Source: an uncultured Eubacteriales bacterium (lineage in GTDB: Bacteria > Bacillota > Clostridia > Oscillospirales > Acutalibacteraceae). Taken from it: DNA of 29,761 nt. A program made the translations under genes and the position numbers. The stretch covers positions 1 through 29,761 of the forward strand of contig CAKTEU010000026.1 of NCBI GenBank assembly GCA_934552855.1. The letters are read 5' to 3'. Shown piece after piece: positions 1-8,271 of the stretch. The notes under the pieces were generated by a model that made no database searches, was not told where the DNA came from, and saw only the letters and a list, made by a program, of their open reading frames with translations. Position 1 is the first letter of the stretch; the number at the start of each line of letters is the position of its first letter.

Positions 1-1741
1 CGCCGAGTGTATAGCTGTCTTCGGCGTTTTCGGTGTCGAGTGTAAAGCTTTGTGCGCTTTGCGAAATGCCCGACCAAGCGGAAAAATGATAACCGGGGTT
101 CGGCTTCGCTTCAATGCTAAGAACGCCCTTACCCTTGATGTACGTTCCGATGTCGCCGACGATTTCGCCGTTTTCGCATTCATTCGCCGTAACTGTCACA
201 AGGTTATTTGTGTCAGTAATAACAACGGTCAAAGCTTCAGTGCAGTAACGGCTTAACTCAAAGCTTTCAAGCTTTTTAAAAGCGTTTGCAATAATTTCTT
301 CGCCAATCGTGATTTGGTCGATTGAATAACCGTCCTTTGCGCTGATTACCCAATTTCCCGTGTCGCCGTAATAGATTGTCGTTTCACCTGTGACGGTAAC
401 ATTGTCGCTGTGCTCAAAAGTTATCGGAATTTGAATTCTTGCAAATGTCGCAACATAGCTTACATTTGTGTTGGATTTATCGGAAATCACCATTCCGCTT
501 TTGTCGGTTACCGTTATTTCCGTTCCGTTCTTCGTGATTTTTGAAATTTCAAAACCGAAGTGCGGAGTAACGGCAACCTGATAGTTATAGCTTCTTGGAT
601 TGCTGAAACTTGGCGTGATTTCGCCGCCCTCGTTGCAACTTGTGGAAATATTTTTATAAACTTTCAAAGTTTCAACGCTGCGAACACGCACATTTTCAAC
701 AAGTTTGCTTTTGTCATAAATCGAAATAAACCTTGTTTGTGAACCGTCAAAAGTCTTTTTGCTTCCATCGTAAAAACAGACAACTATATCTTCGCTGTAA
801 TCGGCATTCCGGCGTTTTAAATAAATTTCAACACCGTCGCCATATGCTACTTCCAAATGTGGAATTTGTAAGTTTTTAAAAGTATACGATTTCGTTTTTC
901 CTGTGCTTTTTTCGTATACATGAATAACCCACTCTGTTTTTTCTTCTGCTTCTGGCAATTTAATGTCAAGATATATTTGCTCATATACCGGATAGAAATT
1001 AATATTAGTGTCAACGCTCGTCGGAATGTTCTTATACGTTTTGCCGTCATTCGCACACCAACCTACTATCTTATAGCCTTCTTTTTGAACGGACTTGATA
1101 GCGTCGTTTGAAAACTTCGGAGCTTCCCCGCCGTTAACGACTACTTCTTCAATCAGCTTTGCACCACTCTCAGAATAGAGCCGAGCATAGTATCTCGCCG
1201 TATATGTCACGCTTGCTTGAAGATTTCGCATATGGCATTCTTGCTTTTTAAAAAGCGTAGTGAATTTCCATTCACGCATTGTTAAGTAGAAGCTTAACAT
1301 TTTTTGATAGCCGATTACATCAGAACTTTCGTCTGAAAAAAGCGTAATGCTTTGATGATTGGCATTAATATACTCGGCATTCATCCAGCCTATTGAACCG
1401 AAGTCGGAGTAACCGTTAACCGTAAGCTGTGCGCCGTTTGTGTTGAAAGAATTTAAAAGCCTTGGACGGAACGTATTTGTAATTCCGGCATCACTGTTTT
1501 TTTCGTTAACCCAAACATCAGCCGACACAGAAAAATCATTTAAAATGCACGCTGTCGATTTATTCCAAAGCGGCGAAGTGTCAAAACCTATCGTGCCCAC
1601 AACAAGCGAGTCGGCTTTATCATGCCCTTGGTCTTTATAAAGCGTTCTGTAATCTTCGCCCGTGCCGTTCGCCGAAAGAATACCTCCGAAGTTTGACCCG
1701 TCGGTGATATATTTCGGAAAAAGCGTTAATGTTTTTTGCAT
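1..1741 (-). CDS. Phage tail appendage/fibre-like protein with InlB-type repeats (partial, C-terminus off window)
   Basis: The frame is open from an ATG at 1741 (Shine-Dalgarno GAGGTG 5 nt upstream) to the left edge, giving at least 580 residues with no stop. The N-terminal ~200 residues (start MQKTLTLFPKYITDG) match nothing I recognise. Around residues 200-270 there is a segment resembling the InlB B-repeat/Listeria-Bacteroides repeat fold: a V-NGGEAP stretch, then GYKIVGW, then YPVYE. Related beta-rich units follow, ending near residue 560 with GYHFSAWSG. Such repeats are known from surface adhesins and some phage appendages. The gene starts 9 nt after baseplate protein J, where PBSX-type phages place tail-end and fibre genes, so I infer a distal tail or host-contact protein. 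An XkdU/gpI-like gene that usually sits here is absent. The role is inference; the repeat resemblance is by eye. Confidence 0.65.
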   Translation of the reverse strand, partial: MQKTLTLFPKYITDGSNFGGILSANGTGEDYRTLYKDQGHDKADSLVVGTIGFDTSPLWNKSTACILNDFSVSADVWVNEKNSDAGITNTFRPRLLNSFNTNGAQLTVNGYSDFGSIGWMNAEYINANHQSITLFSDESSDVIGYQKMLSFYLTMREWKFTTLFKKQECHMRNLQASVTYTARYYARLYSESGAKLIEEVVVNGGEAPKFSNDAIKSVQKEGYKIVGWCANDGKTYKNIPTSVDTNINFYPVYEQIYLDIKLPEAEEKTEWVIHVYEKSTGKTKSYTFKNLQIPHLEVAYGDGVEIYLKRRNADYSEDIVVCFYDGSKKTFDGSQTRFISIYDKSKLVENVRVRSVETLKVYKNISTSCNEGGEITPSFSNPRSYNYQVAVTPHFGFEISKITKNGTEITVTDKSGMVISDKSNTNVSYVATFARIQIPITFEHSDNVTVTGETTIYYGDTGNWVISAKDGYSIDQITIGEEIIANAFKKLESFELSRYCTEALTVVITDTNNLVTVTANECENGEIVGDIGTYIKGKGVLSIEAKPNPGYHFSAWSGISQSAQSFTLDTENAEDSYTLG

Positions 1742-1750
1742 TTAATCACC

Positions 1751-2896
1751 TCATACGGTTTCAATATTCAGCGTTCCGAGCTTCGGCAACTTGTTGTCTT
1801 TAACGTCATAATTTTTCGCTTCCGCTCCGATTGTGGTTTCGGTAATATCAACAATCTGCTGCTTGCATTCCTCAAAAATCAAGCATTGAAGATACGAAAT
1901 TCTAACCGTGATGTCGCCGCCGTCCTGCCATTTTTCGGCAAGATTTGAAAAGTATTTCTTAATCTGCTTTTCAATCTGTGCTTTTGCGGTATCAACGTCC
2001 GCACCGCTTGAAAGTTTAATTTTGAGCGAAACGTCAATTTTTTCTTCCTTAACCGATTCAACCGTAACCGTGTGACCAATCGGCGCAAGTCCGTAGCCTT
2101 CGCCCTCGTTTCCTTTCGGGTCAATCTTTTCTTTGATTTCGGCAATTCTCGTGGGGTCAACTGTCGGGCTTTTAACGTCCGTAGACATAAGGATAAGCTT
2201 AACCGTTCCCGCTCCGCTCCAAACGGGGAGCACCCTAACTTGCCCTATGCCACTGAACGATAACGCTTTATTTTTGTAATCTGCAATGTTCCCGCCGAAG
2301 GCTATTGACCTTAGCGACTCGATAACCCTTGCACGGAAAACTTCCGTATCTTCCTCGTCCTCGCCGGGCGTATGCACTCCTGCCGTTACGGCGGTGGAAA
2401 GCCCGTCAACATAATCAATCGGAATAAGTTGTCCGTTTTCATAAAAGCTGTTGCCATCCGTTCCTGCCGTTTCGCATTCAATAAGGTGCATGAATGCTTC
2501 GTCGGTGGTTTCGTTTTCAACATAACCGATAACGGAATAATTGAGTTCTTCAAGTGAAAACCTTGTCCCAATCGGAACTTTAACGTTCATCTTTGCCTTT
2601 AGAACCGCTTTCGTCGCTTCTTTCGGAAAAATTGAACGGTCGGCGGCTCTTTTAACGAGATATTCCCTCGGTGCGGTGCTGATGTACGTTGCCGTGAAAA
2701 TGAAATCGAGCGCAAGATAAATCTGTGCCATTTCAGCAAGGCACGGAGCGTTTCCGTTCCAAACCATTGAGCCGATTCGTTTGTCAAAGCTATCGTCAAC
2801 CCTGTCAAGAGCTTCGTCCATAAGGTTCTCATATGTTCTGTCGCTGAAATTTTCGGCGACTTTTTGTAAAAGTGTGCTGTAATCGTTTTCGGTCAT
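1751..2896 (-). CDS. Baseplate J-like protein (XkdT family)
   Basis: The 381-residue protein has the baseplate_J organisation. The N-terminal part contains FDKRIGSMVWNGNAPCLAEMA, the characteristic opening of Bacillota XkdT proteins. The middle holds the AGVHTPGEDEEDTEVFRARV block (about residues 170-190), in which T-PGEDEE-T---R-RV is the family signature. The C-terminal third ends with KNYDVKDNKLPKLGTLNI. Protein J forms the wedge ring of contractile-tail baseplates. Its ATG overlaps the TGA of the preceding XkdS-like gene (ATGA), with GGGGTGAT upstream, so the two are translationally coupled. Length is close to the usual 350-390 residues of the family. Confidence 0.93.
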   Translation of the reverse strand: MTENDYSTLLQKVAENFSDRTYENLMDEALDRVDDSFDKRIGSMVWNGNAPCLAEMAQIYLALDFIFTATYISTAPREYLVKRAADRSIFPKEATKAVLKAKMNVKVPIGTRFSLEELNYSVIGYVENETTDEAFMHLIECETAGTDGNSFYENGQLIPIDYVDGLSTAVTAGVHTPGEDEEDTEVFRARVIESLRSIAFGGNIADYKNKALSFSGIGQVRVLPVWSGAGTVKLILMSTDVKSPTVDPTRIAEIKEKIDPKGNEGEGYGLAPIGHTVTVESVKEEKIDVSLKIKLSSGADVDTAKAQIEKQIKKYFSNLAEKWQDGGDITVRISYLQCLIFEECKQQIVDITETTIGAEAKNYDVKDNKLPKLGTLNIETV

Positions 2897-3312
2897 CTTA
2901 CAAGATCACCCCTTATCTCAAATTCGCCGAATACGCTTGAAACAACAAAACTTGCCGTAATAACGTTTCGGCTGAACTCAAATTCCCAATTGTCAACCGA
3001 CTCAATCCTATCGTCTTGCAATAACGCTTCGGAAATCGTTCTTTTGAGTTCACTTGCCGCATAGTCCTTCGGTCTGCCGATAAGGTCGGCAATTTCCGAA
3101 CCGTAACTTTGCGGATAGATAACATACTGATATCTTTCGATATTTAAAATGTGAAAAATTGCTTGCGAAAGAGCGTCCGCAAAATCCGTAAAGCCCTTAA
3201 CTCTCTGCGTTTCTTCGTCAACCTTGAATGTAAGGCTCGGCATTCTCGCTTCGGCAAGGTCAACGTCCTCAAGGTCGTCGCCCGTTTCGGGCAGATAAAA
3301 AAGGTCAGCCAT
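2893..3312 (-). CDS. DUF2634 baseplate protein (XkdS-like)
   Basis: This 139-residue protein starts MADLFYLPETGDDLEDVD and contains RVKGFTDFADALSQAIFHIL and YPQSYGSEIADLIG, the hallmarks of DUF2634/XkdS, a gp25-like baseplate wedge component. An upstream in-frame start at 3387 would add 25 residues lying wholly inside the preceding gene. The ATG at 3312 has GGAGG about 9 nt upstream and gives the family's normal N-terminus, so I choose it. It overlaps the end of the XkdR-like gene by 8 nt and its own stop overlaps the ATG of baseplate J. Confidence 0.9.
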   Translation of the reverse strand: MADLFYLPETGDDLEDVDLAEARMPSLTFKVDEETQRVKGFTDFADALSQAIFHILNIERYQYVIYPQSYGSEIADLIGRPKDYAASELKRTISEALLQDDRIESVDNWEFEFSRNVITASFVVSSVFGEFEIRGDLVR

Positions 3313-3763
3313 TTTTGGGAGCCTCCAATCTGTCAAGAATAATGTACTTTTGTCCGCCGTCAAGGCGAATGAGAAGTACCGTTTCATTCGCTTTCAGCGC
3401 AAGATTGACTTTGAACCACTTGTCACCTTTGTACTCGTGGTCGTGGCTGTCAAACGCTCCGTAATCTTCCGGTGCTACCGAAATTCGGCTTGACTTTTCG
3501 GTTCTGTGCGGTGCTTTGTCGGGCTGTCCCTCGCTTTCGCCGCAGGTTGTGAGCTTCACATAGTAGTCCCGCACGGCGTTGGTCAAGATAAGCTGTTGCT
3601 CGCCGAGCGTTAATTTCTGGTCAACAAGCACTTTTAACGGCTTCGCCGAAATCACCAACCCAAGCGAAAAAGAAAACGGATTTGTCGAACCCATAGCACC
3701 TATAGCCGCTTCTTTCATCAGCTCAACCATAGAGCCGCACGCCATTCCCATTAAATCAGACAA
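3305..3763 (-). CDS. DUF2577 baseplate protein (XkdR-like)
   Basis: The protein (about 152 residues) matches DUF2577/XkdR in place and in its features: LVISAKPLKVLVDQKLTLGEQQLILTNAVRDY followed by a small OB-like domain ending KVNLALKANETVLLIRLDGGQKYIILDRL. In PBSX-like tails it lies between the XkdQ hub and XkdS wedge proteins. There is no ATG at a sensible position. A GTG at 3772 lacks a good ribosome site, whereas the TTG at 3763 lies 4 nt after GGGGGTGAT, so the TTG start is preferred. The gene start overlaps the XkdQ-like stop by 8 nt. Confidence 0.85.
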   Translation of the reverse strand: MSDLMGMACGSMVELMKEAAIGAMGSTNPFSFSLGLVISAKPLKVLVDQKLTLGEQQLILTNAVRDYYVKLTTCGESEGQPDKAPHRTEKSSRISVAPEDYGAFDSHDHEYKGDKWFKVNLALKANETVLLIRLDGGQKYIILDRLEAPKNG

Positions 3764-4745
3764 AGTTATCACCCCCGATTAGCCTTATTGACATAAGGTG
3801 TTCGCTGTCCGAAAAATCGTGCTGAACCTGCTCAACCCGAAGGTATTTCGAAAGGTTCATATCGCCCAAGCCGAGAACGCAAGGAATTAAGCAACCCGCA
3901 CGAACTCTTGTGTCGCCGAGAACGTCTTTAACCGAAAGCGAACGCTTTTTCCTGTTATTTTGCTTCAAAAGCGACTGCGCTTTCGCTTGACCGTCCTTGT
4001 CGTCGTTGTTGAGCTTTTCGGTATATTGCAATACGCCCCACTTTTTCATATTCACCGGGTCTTGCGCAATAAACGTCTTGCGGTTCTTGATACTTTTGTC
4101 GCTCCCGCTGTCGGACTTTTCCTGCGAAAGCTTAACCCTGTTGTATACGCCGTCAATCGTCGTGCTGTAATCAAAGTCGCCGATACTGTCCTTGTTAATC
4201 AAATAATTTAGCTTCATCGAATTGTCGCTCAAAAGTTCAATCTTTCCGGCGTTGTCGAACAGCGTGAAACGCTTTCCGGTTGACTTCCTCGTTGTGTCAA
4301 GCGAATTTTCAACAATGTCAAAAAGCGTTGAATTGTCCTCAACTTGACTTTTAATAACATACCCCGTCGGCTCAATAACTCCTGTTTTCAACCCAAAGTC
4401 GGCACACACCATGCGAAGCACCGCCGAAGCCGTTTTGTTTTCAATAACATAAGTTTCTTTGTTCTTGAAATAGTACAGCTGGTCGTAGCAGGTAACTTTG
4501 ATGATATTCTTTTCCTGTCCGCTGCGCTCTTTGGTGAAAACGAACCCCTTGAAAAACGGCTTGTTGTCTACCGAAAAAAGAACCGCGTCGCCCTCTTCAA
4601 AGGAAAGCGGCGCAGTTTTAACGCACGAAAAAGTCAGCTTGCCGGGCTGTCCCGTCCTTTGCCATTCCACCGATACACCGTCAACTATCGGCGGGGCAAA
4701 GAACGCCGCCCCGTGCTGAATTAAAAGTTTGTACTTGATGTTCAT
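3756..4745 (-). CDS. Baseplate hub protein, XkdQ-like (gpD-type)
   Basis: The 329-residue protein resembles XkdQ/YqbQ. It begins with a beta-rich domain (SVEWQRTGQPGKLTFS, then EEGDAVLFSVDNKPFFKGFVF), then a helical segment (TASAVLRMVCADFGLKTG), and later DGVYNRVKLS and a C-terminal DTRVRAGCLIPCVL block. XkdQ corresponds to the T4 gp27/P2 gpD hub that joins the tube to the baseplate spike. Its ATG overlaps the TGA of the LysM gene upstream (ATGA) without a strong ribosome site, suggesting coupled translation. The order LysM, hub, DUF2577, DUF2634, J is the standard PBSX order. Confidence 0.92.
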   Translation of the reverse strand: MNIKYKLLIQHGAAFFAPPIVDGVSVEWQRTGQPGKLTFSCVKTAPLSFEEGDAVLFSVDNKPFFKGFVFTKERSGQEKNIIKVTCYDQLYYFKNKETYVIENKTASAVLRMVCADFGLKTGVIEPTGYVIKSQVEDNSTLFDIVENSLDTTRKSTGKRFTLFDNAGKIELLSDNSMKLNYLINKDSIGDFDYSTTIDGVYNRVKLSQEKSDSGSDKSIKNRKTFIAQDPVNMKKWGVLQYTEKLNNDDKDGQAKAQSLLKQNNRKKRSLSVKDVLGDTRVRAGCLIPCVLGLGDMNLSKYLRVEQVQHDFSDSEHLMSIRLIGGDNFV

Positions 4746-5395
4746 GCCGGTATCGTAAGCACTTGACCGACTTTAATGATATTCGGATTTGAAAGAATGT
4801 TCCGATTGGCATTATATATCGTCATGTACTTCGCTCCCGATCCTAAATATTTTGCTGATATCGCCCAAAGCGTATCGCCTTGTTTGACGGTATAGCTTTT
4901 CGCCTTGGGCGCATTGTTTGTTTCACGTTCTTTTTTAACGCTCGCAACGCTTTGTGTTTTGCCGTTTTTCTTAACCTTTTTAACGGTCAATTTCTGTGTG
5001 CCGTAGTCGATATACTCTTTCAAAGCAATCTCAACGGTCATCTCAAACGGCTTTGTTGCGTCTTCTGTTTTTGAATAATCCTCAATTGACACTTTGATGT
5101 TGGTATCGTCAAGCGGCTTTCCGTCCGGTGTTGTCCGGGTTAAGATGAGCTGCGTCGGCTTCTTGTTCTTTTTGAATTTGTCAAATTTTGCAAGATAATA
5201 TTCCGCCGTCCGTCTCGCCCCGATCATCGGAAAAGCGAGAGTCAACGAAATTTCCTGCAAGCCCTTTGATTTCAAAATGTTGATCGTGTCGCCGTTCAAA
5301 AGCTCAACCGTTTTGTTCTTGTTCCCGGTTTTGACTGAAAACGAACTCGGAAGCTCCGGCATCTCAACTCCGCAAAGATATAAATGACAAGCCAT
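4742..5395 (-). CDS. LysM-domain tail/baseplate protein (XkdP-like)
   Basis: The 217-residue protein has an N-terminal XkdP-type domain (ELPSSFSVKTGNKNKTVELL, then NILKSKGLQEISLTLAFPM, then LILTRTTPDG). A Lys/Thr-rich linker at about residues 140-165 leads to a C-terminal LysM domain: YTVKQGDTLWAISAKYLG, IYNANRN, then NIIKVGQVLTIPA. LysM binds peptidoglycan or the tail tube end; in PBSX-like phages this protein lies between the tape measure and hub and is thought to act at the tube-baseplate junction. The start ATG comes directly after the tape-measure stop (TAAATG), with GGGGGTG overlapping the end of that gene. Confidence 0.93.
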   Translation of the reverse strand: MACHLYLCGVEMPELPSSFSVKTGNKNKTVELLNGDTINILKSKGLQEISLTLAFPMIGARRTAEYYLAKFDKFKKNKKPTQLILTRTTPDGKPLDDTNIKVSIEDYSKTEDATKPFEMTVEIALKEYIDYGTQKLTVKKVKKNGKTQSVASVKKERETNNAPKAKSYTVKQGDTLWAISAKYLGSGAKYMTIYNANRNILSNPNIIKVGQVLTIPA

Positions 5396-7867
5396 TTAAT
5401 GCACCCCCAGTGAAGCGGTCGAAAGCTTTTCCCTAACCCCTTCGACAAATCGCATGATAAGGTCGTCAACATCTTCGCCGCTTGCAATTTGATTAACAAC
5501 GCCGCCCATGTCGATGTTGACCTGTGCGGTCGTGAACTTGTTAACCGAGTCTTGTGCAGCGTAGTTTCGCATGATGTCATACGTTCCGCCGTCAAGGTCG
5601 GAAACGCTTCCTGTCACGCCCGTAAACGTCGCACCGATTTGAGCGTTTGCGTTCAAACCGCTTGCGGCGGCAAGAACATCTTTCGCAACGCTCTGTGTCG
5701 CTTTAACCGCATACGAGCCTTCTTTCAAAACACCGTTTCCGAGACCTTGCATGAGGTATACACCGTTTTGCTCGGTTGCTTTCGACGGGGAGTGTTCTTT
5801 AAAAATACCTTTCAAAGCTCCAAGAATATCTGAACCGATTTGCTTCACCTTGTTAAGAACCCAGTCTTTTGCACTTTTAATTCCTTCCCATAGTCCCTCA
5901 AGCAAATGTTTGCCCGCTTGCTTTATGTCTTCCCATTTTTCGGAAAACTTGTTCACAATACTATCAACAATTTGTACAACTCCGGCGAGAATTGTATAAA
6001 TAATCTGCGGAAGCGCATCAATTAAAGCAGTCAAAAGCGTTATACCGGCATTAATAATCAAGTCGAGATTATTGAGCAACGCTGAAACAATCCCATATAT
6101 AATTGCCGGCAAAGCAACCGAAATTGCCTCAATAATTGTTGGCAACGCTCCGACCAATGCAGTGAGAAGTGTAATTCCGGCCTGAATTATAACCGGAAGA
6201 TTTGTTAAAAAGAAATTAACAAGGCTATTGATAAGTTGCGGAAGCGCCGCAATCAAAATCGGCAATGCCGTAATCAGTCCGTCGGCGAGAGCTTGAATAA
6301 GTTGAAGTGCTGCACCCAACAGCAAGTCTGCGTTTTCAATGAGGCTGTTCACCATGTCAATTACCGCTTGCACCATAGCCGGAATAAGCTCCGGCGCAAC
6401 ATCTGCAAGTCCTTGAACAAGTGTTGTCGCCAACTGCATAATCGCTTCAAGAATATCCGGAAGAATGTCAACAACCGTGCTGACGAGCGAAACAAGCGCA
6501 CTTGAAAGAACCGGCATAAGCGACGGAAGCGCACTTCCGAGCGTGGAAAGAACACTGTTGAAAATGTTATCCAAAAGCGAAAGAATTTGCGGAAGAACGC
6601 CGTTAAGCGTTTCAAGCAAAAACGGAACTTCACTTGAAATTGCATTGAAAATATTCATCACTGCCGAAATGACTTTCGGAAGTACTTGTTTTGTGATTTT
6701 TGGAATTTCCTTTGCAACCATCGGAGCAAGGTCCTCAATCAAAGCCGCAATTCCGTTAAGTGCTCCGATGATAACAGGCTTAATATTCTCGGCAAAAATT
6801 GTAAGACTTTTAACAAAACGTTCAACATAAAGGTCAAACGAATCACCGCCTGTGACAATGGAGCGAAGCAAATTTTGATACGAAGCTTTTGTCATGTTCA
6901 GCGAACCTTGAATTGTTGTCGCCGCTTCTCTTTCTGTCGTTCCGGTAATCTTCATCTGATCTTGAACAACATGGATTGCATCTACAATGTCCGAGTAGGA
7001 AGAAATATCATATTTAATGCCGGAAATCTCGGAAGCGTCTTTCAAAAGCCGCTCCATTTCTTCCTTTGTTCCTCCGTAGCCAATTTTTAGGTTGTCCAAC
7101 ATGGTGTAATTTTGCTTTGCAAAGTTCTGATACGCACCCTTAATTAGCTCAATGTCTGTGCCCATTTTGTTCGCATTATCAGACATATCACGAATAGCCA
7201 TGTCAGCATATTTAACCGCTTTTTTGGTGTTACCACCGAGTGAATCGGTGAGTGCTGCCGCAAAGCCAGTCGAAATTTCCATGTATTCGTTTGCGCTCAT
7301 TCCGGCGGTTTCATAAGCGTGTCTGGCGTTATAGAACGCTTCTTTTTCTGCCGATTTCAGCATGGAATATTGCTCTTTAACAGCGTCAACGGTTTTGCCG
7401 TTCATTTTTGCAAACTCTTGAATAGTCTGCGCGCCGTTACGCCCGTAAAGCGTTTGAATACCGCCTACAAGCTGTTCCCAATCGGCATAGTTTGAAACGG
7501 CGTCTTTTGTAATTTTAGCGACCCCTGCGCCGATTGCCGTAACACTTGCAACAACCGCCGTGCCTACCGCTGCACCGACCTTGCCTATTCCGCCAAGAGC
7601 CTTTTTAAACTTTTCAAACTTTGAACTGCTTTCTTCTGCGGCTTCTCCGGACTTTCTGACCCCGGACTCAAATCCGTCAAGGCTTGATTCCGCTTGTTTA
7701 ACAGCTTGCTTAAATTCGTCAACGGCCTTTCCGTCAAAAGCGTGCTTGCCGTTTTTTTCCATGTCGTCCATTGCTTGCGAGCAAGCGTCCATTGCTTTCA
7801 TGATGTCACGCAAGACCGATGTCATTTTGTCATTGAGGATAATGTCAGATTTAATTCCCTGTGCCAT
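5396..7867 (-). CDS. Tail tape measure protein
   Basis: At 823 residues this is the longest gene in the window and it follows the tail chaperone, as tape measures do. The N-terminus is helical and coiled-coil-like, followed at about residues 90-120 by a Gly/Ala-rich segment (GIGKVGAAVGTAVVASVTAI). Residues 125-330 form a conserved tape-measure domain (SNYADWEQLVGGIQTLYG, YMEISTGFAAALTDSLGGN). Roughly residues 365-660 are a long run of hydrophobic amphipathic helices with internal near-repeats (two AGITLLTALxxALPxII units). The C-terminus carries FKEHSPSKATEQNG, common near the end of Bacillota tape measures. It sets tail length and may pass through the host membrane on injection. The ATG has AAGGGGG 5 nt upstream. 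Confidence 0.95.
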   Translation of the reverse strand: MAQGIKSDIILNDKMTSVLRDIMKAMDACSQAMDDMEKNGKHAFDGKAVDEFKQAVKQAESSLDGFESGVRKSGEAAEESSSKFEKFKKALGGIGKVGAAVGTAVVASVTAIGAGVAKITKDAVSNYADWEQLVGGIQTLYGRNGAQTIQEFAKMNGKTVDAVKEQYSMLKSAEKEAFYNARHAYETAGMSANEYMEISTGFAAALTDSLGGNTKKAVKYADMAIRDMSDNANKMGTDIELIKGAYQNFAKQNYTMLDNLKIGYGGTKEEMERLLKDASEISGIKYDISSYSDIVDAIHVVQDQMKITGTTEREAATTIQGSLNMTKASYQNLLRSIVTGGDSFDLYVERFVKSLTIFAENIKPVIIGALNGIAALIEDLAPMVAKEIPKITKQVLPKVISAVMNIFNAISSEVPFLLETLNGVLPQILSLLDNIFNSVLSTLGSALPSLMPVLSSALVSLVSTVVDILPDILEAIMQLATTLVQGLADVAPELIPAMVQAVIDMVNSLIENADLLLGAALQLIQALADGLITALPILIAALPQLINSLVNFFLTNLPVIIQAGITLLTALVGALPTIIEAISVALPAIIYGIVSALLNNLDLIINAGITLLTALIDALPQIIYTILAGVVQIVDSIVNKFSEKWEDIKQAGKHLLEGLWEGIKSAKDWVLNKVKQIGSDILGALKGIFKEHSPSKATEQNGVYLMQGLGNGVLKEGSYAVKATQSVAKDVLAAASGLNANAQIGATFTGVTGSVSDLDGGTYDIMRNYAAQDSVNKFTTAQVNIDMGGVVNQIASGEDVDDLIMRFVEGVREKLSTASLGVH

Positions 7868-7887
7868 AATACCCCCTTAAAATAATT

Positions 7888-8108
7888 GGGGCTGTCGCAT
7901 TTAGATGCAGAAAGCGTTTTCTTTACCCCGAAGCTGTATATAGATACTGCGAGCGGGTAAAAAAACGCTTAAAAGAGTAAAAATAATTCCTATTGGATTT
8001 AAAAATAAAGCTGTAATTCACGGTATACTTTCTTTTTGACGGCATCCGTAAATTATATTTTTAATTTTGACTTTTTACTCTTTGTTCTGCGCTAAATGCG
8101 ACAGTCCC
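7888..8108. mobile_element. MITE-like inverted-repeat element, no transposase
   Basis: A 221-bp AT-rich segment is bounded by near-identical terminal inverted repeats. The left end reads GGGGCTGTCGCATTTAG (7888-7904) and the right end, on the minus strand, GGGACTGTCGCATTTAG (8108-8092). The similarity continues a few bases inward (GCAGAA) with one indel. A second, inner inverted repeat lies at 7913-7928 and 7955-7969. The flanks show a short duplication, ATT or ATTG depending on where the first G is assigned. The element contains no gene and fills the gap between tail chaperone and tape measure. Removing it with one duplication copy makes the chaperone's -1 frame continue QQ-L-F-stop just before the tape-measure ribosome site. 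The insertion sequence family that could mobilise it is not identified. Confidence 0.75.
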
Positions 8109-8265
8109 ATTGCTGTTTTTCCCTGTCCGCAATTGCTTTCAATATAGAAGCCCGAACGAACGCCTGTTCTCTGGGCGATAAATCAAAGTAATCATGCGGT
8201 TTCCAGTGGAATTTGTTTAAAGTGTAATGGACGATGACCGCTTCCGCGTCGCCGTCCTCAATCAG
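8092..8265 (-). CDS. Tail assembly chaperone extension made by -1 frameshift (gpGT-type)
   Basis: This reading frame has no start of its own. It is entered by -1 slippage on the heptamer at 8271-8265 and encodes 57 further residues beginning LIEDGDAEAV, including the conserved KFHWKPHDYFDLSPREQAF and ending QQWDCRI. The W-P-x-x-(Y/F)...L-x-x-x-E-x-A-F pattern is typical of the C-terminal part of PBSX-type tail chaperone extensions. The fused product would be 140 + 57 = 197 residues. The last five residues (WDCRI) and the TAG stop come from the terminal repeat of the inserted element at 7888-8108; without it the protein would end QQLF. Confidence 0.85.
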   Translation of the reverse strand: MIEDGDAEAVIVHYTLNKFHWKPHDYFDLSPREQAFVRASILKAIADREKQQWDCRI

Positions 8266-8271
8266 TTTTTT
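8229..8271 (-). promoter_or_regulatory. Programmed -1 ribosomal frameshift signal
   Basis: On the minus strand the zero-frame codons GCA AAA AAC are followed at once by TGA, forming the canonical slippery heptamer A AAA AAC (8271-8265). After a 7-nt spacer comes a potential hairpin (8257-8229) with outer stem GGACG/CGTCC and inner stem GACGC/GCGGTC (one bulged G) capped by GGAA. Slippery site, short spacer and hairpin are the three parts of known -1 signals in tail chaperone genes (lambda G/T being the model). Confidence 0.85.

Noticed and set aside
7955..8091. Possible small gene or regulatory RNA inside the gap between tail chaperone and tape measure
   Set aside because: There is no convincing ribosome site with an open frame, and the whole gap is explained by the inverted-repeat element.
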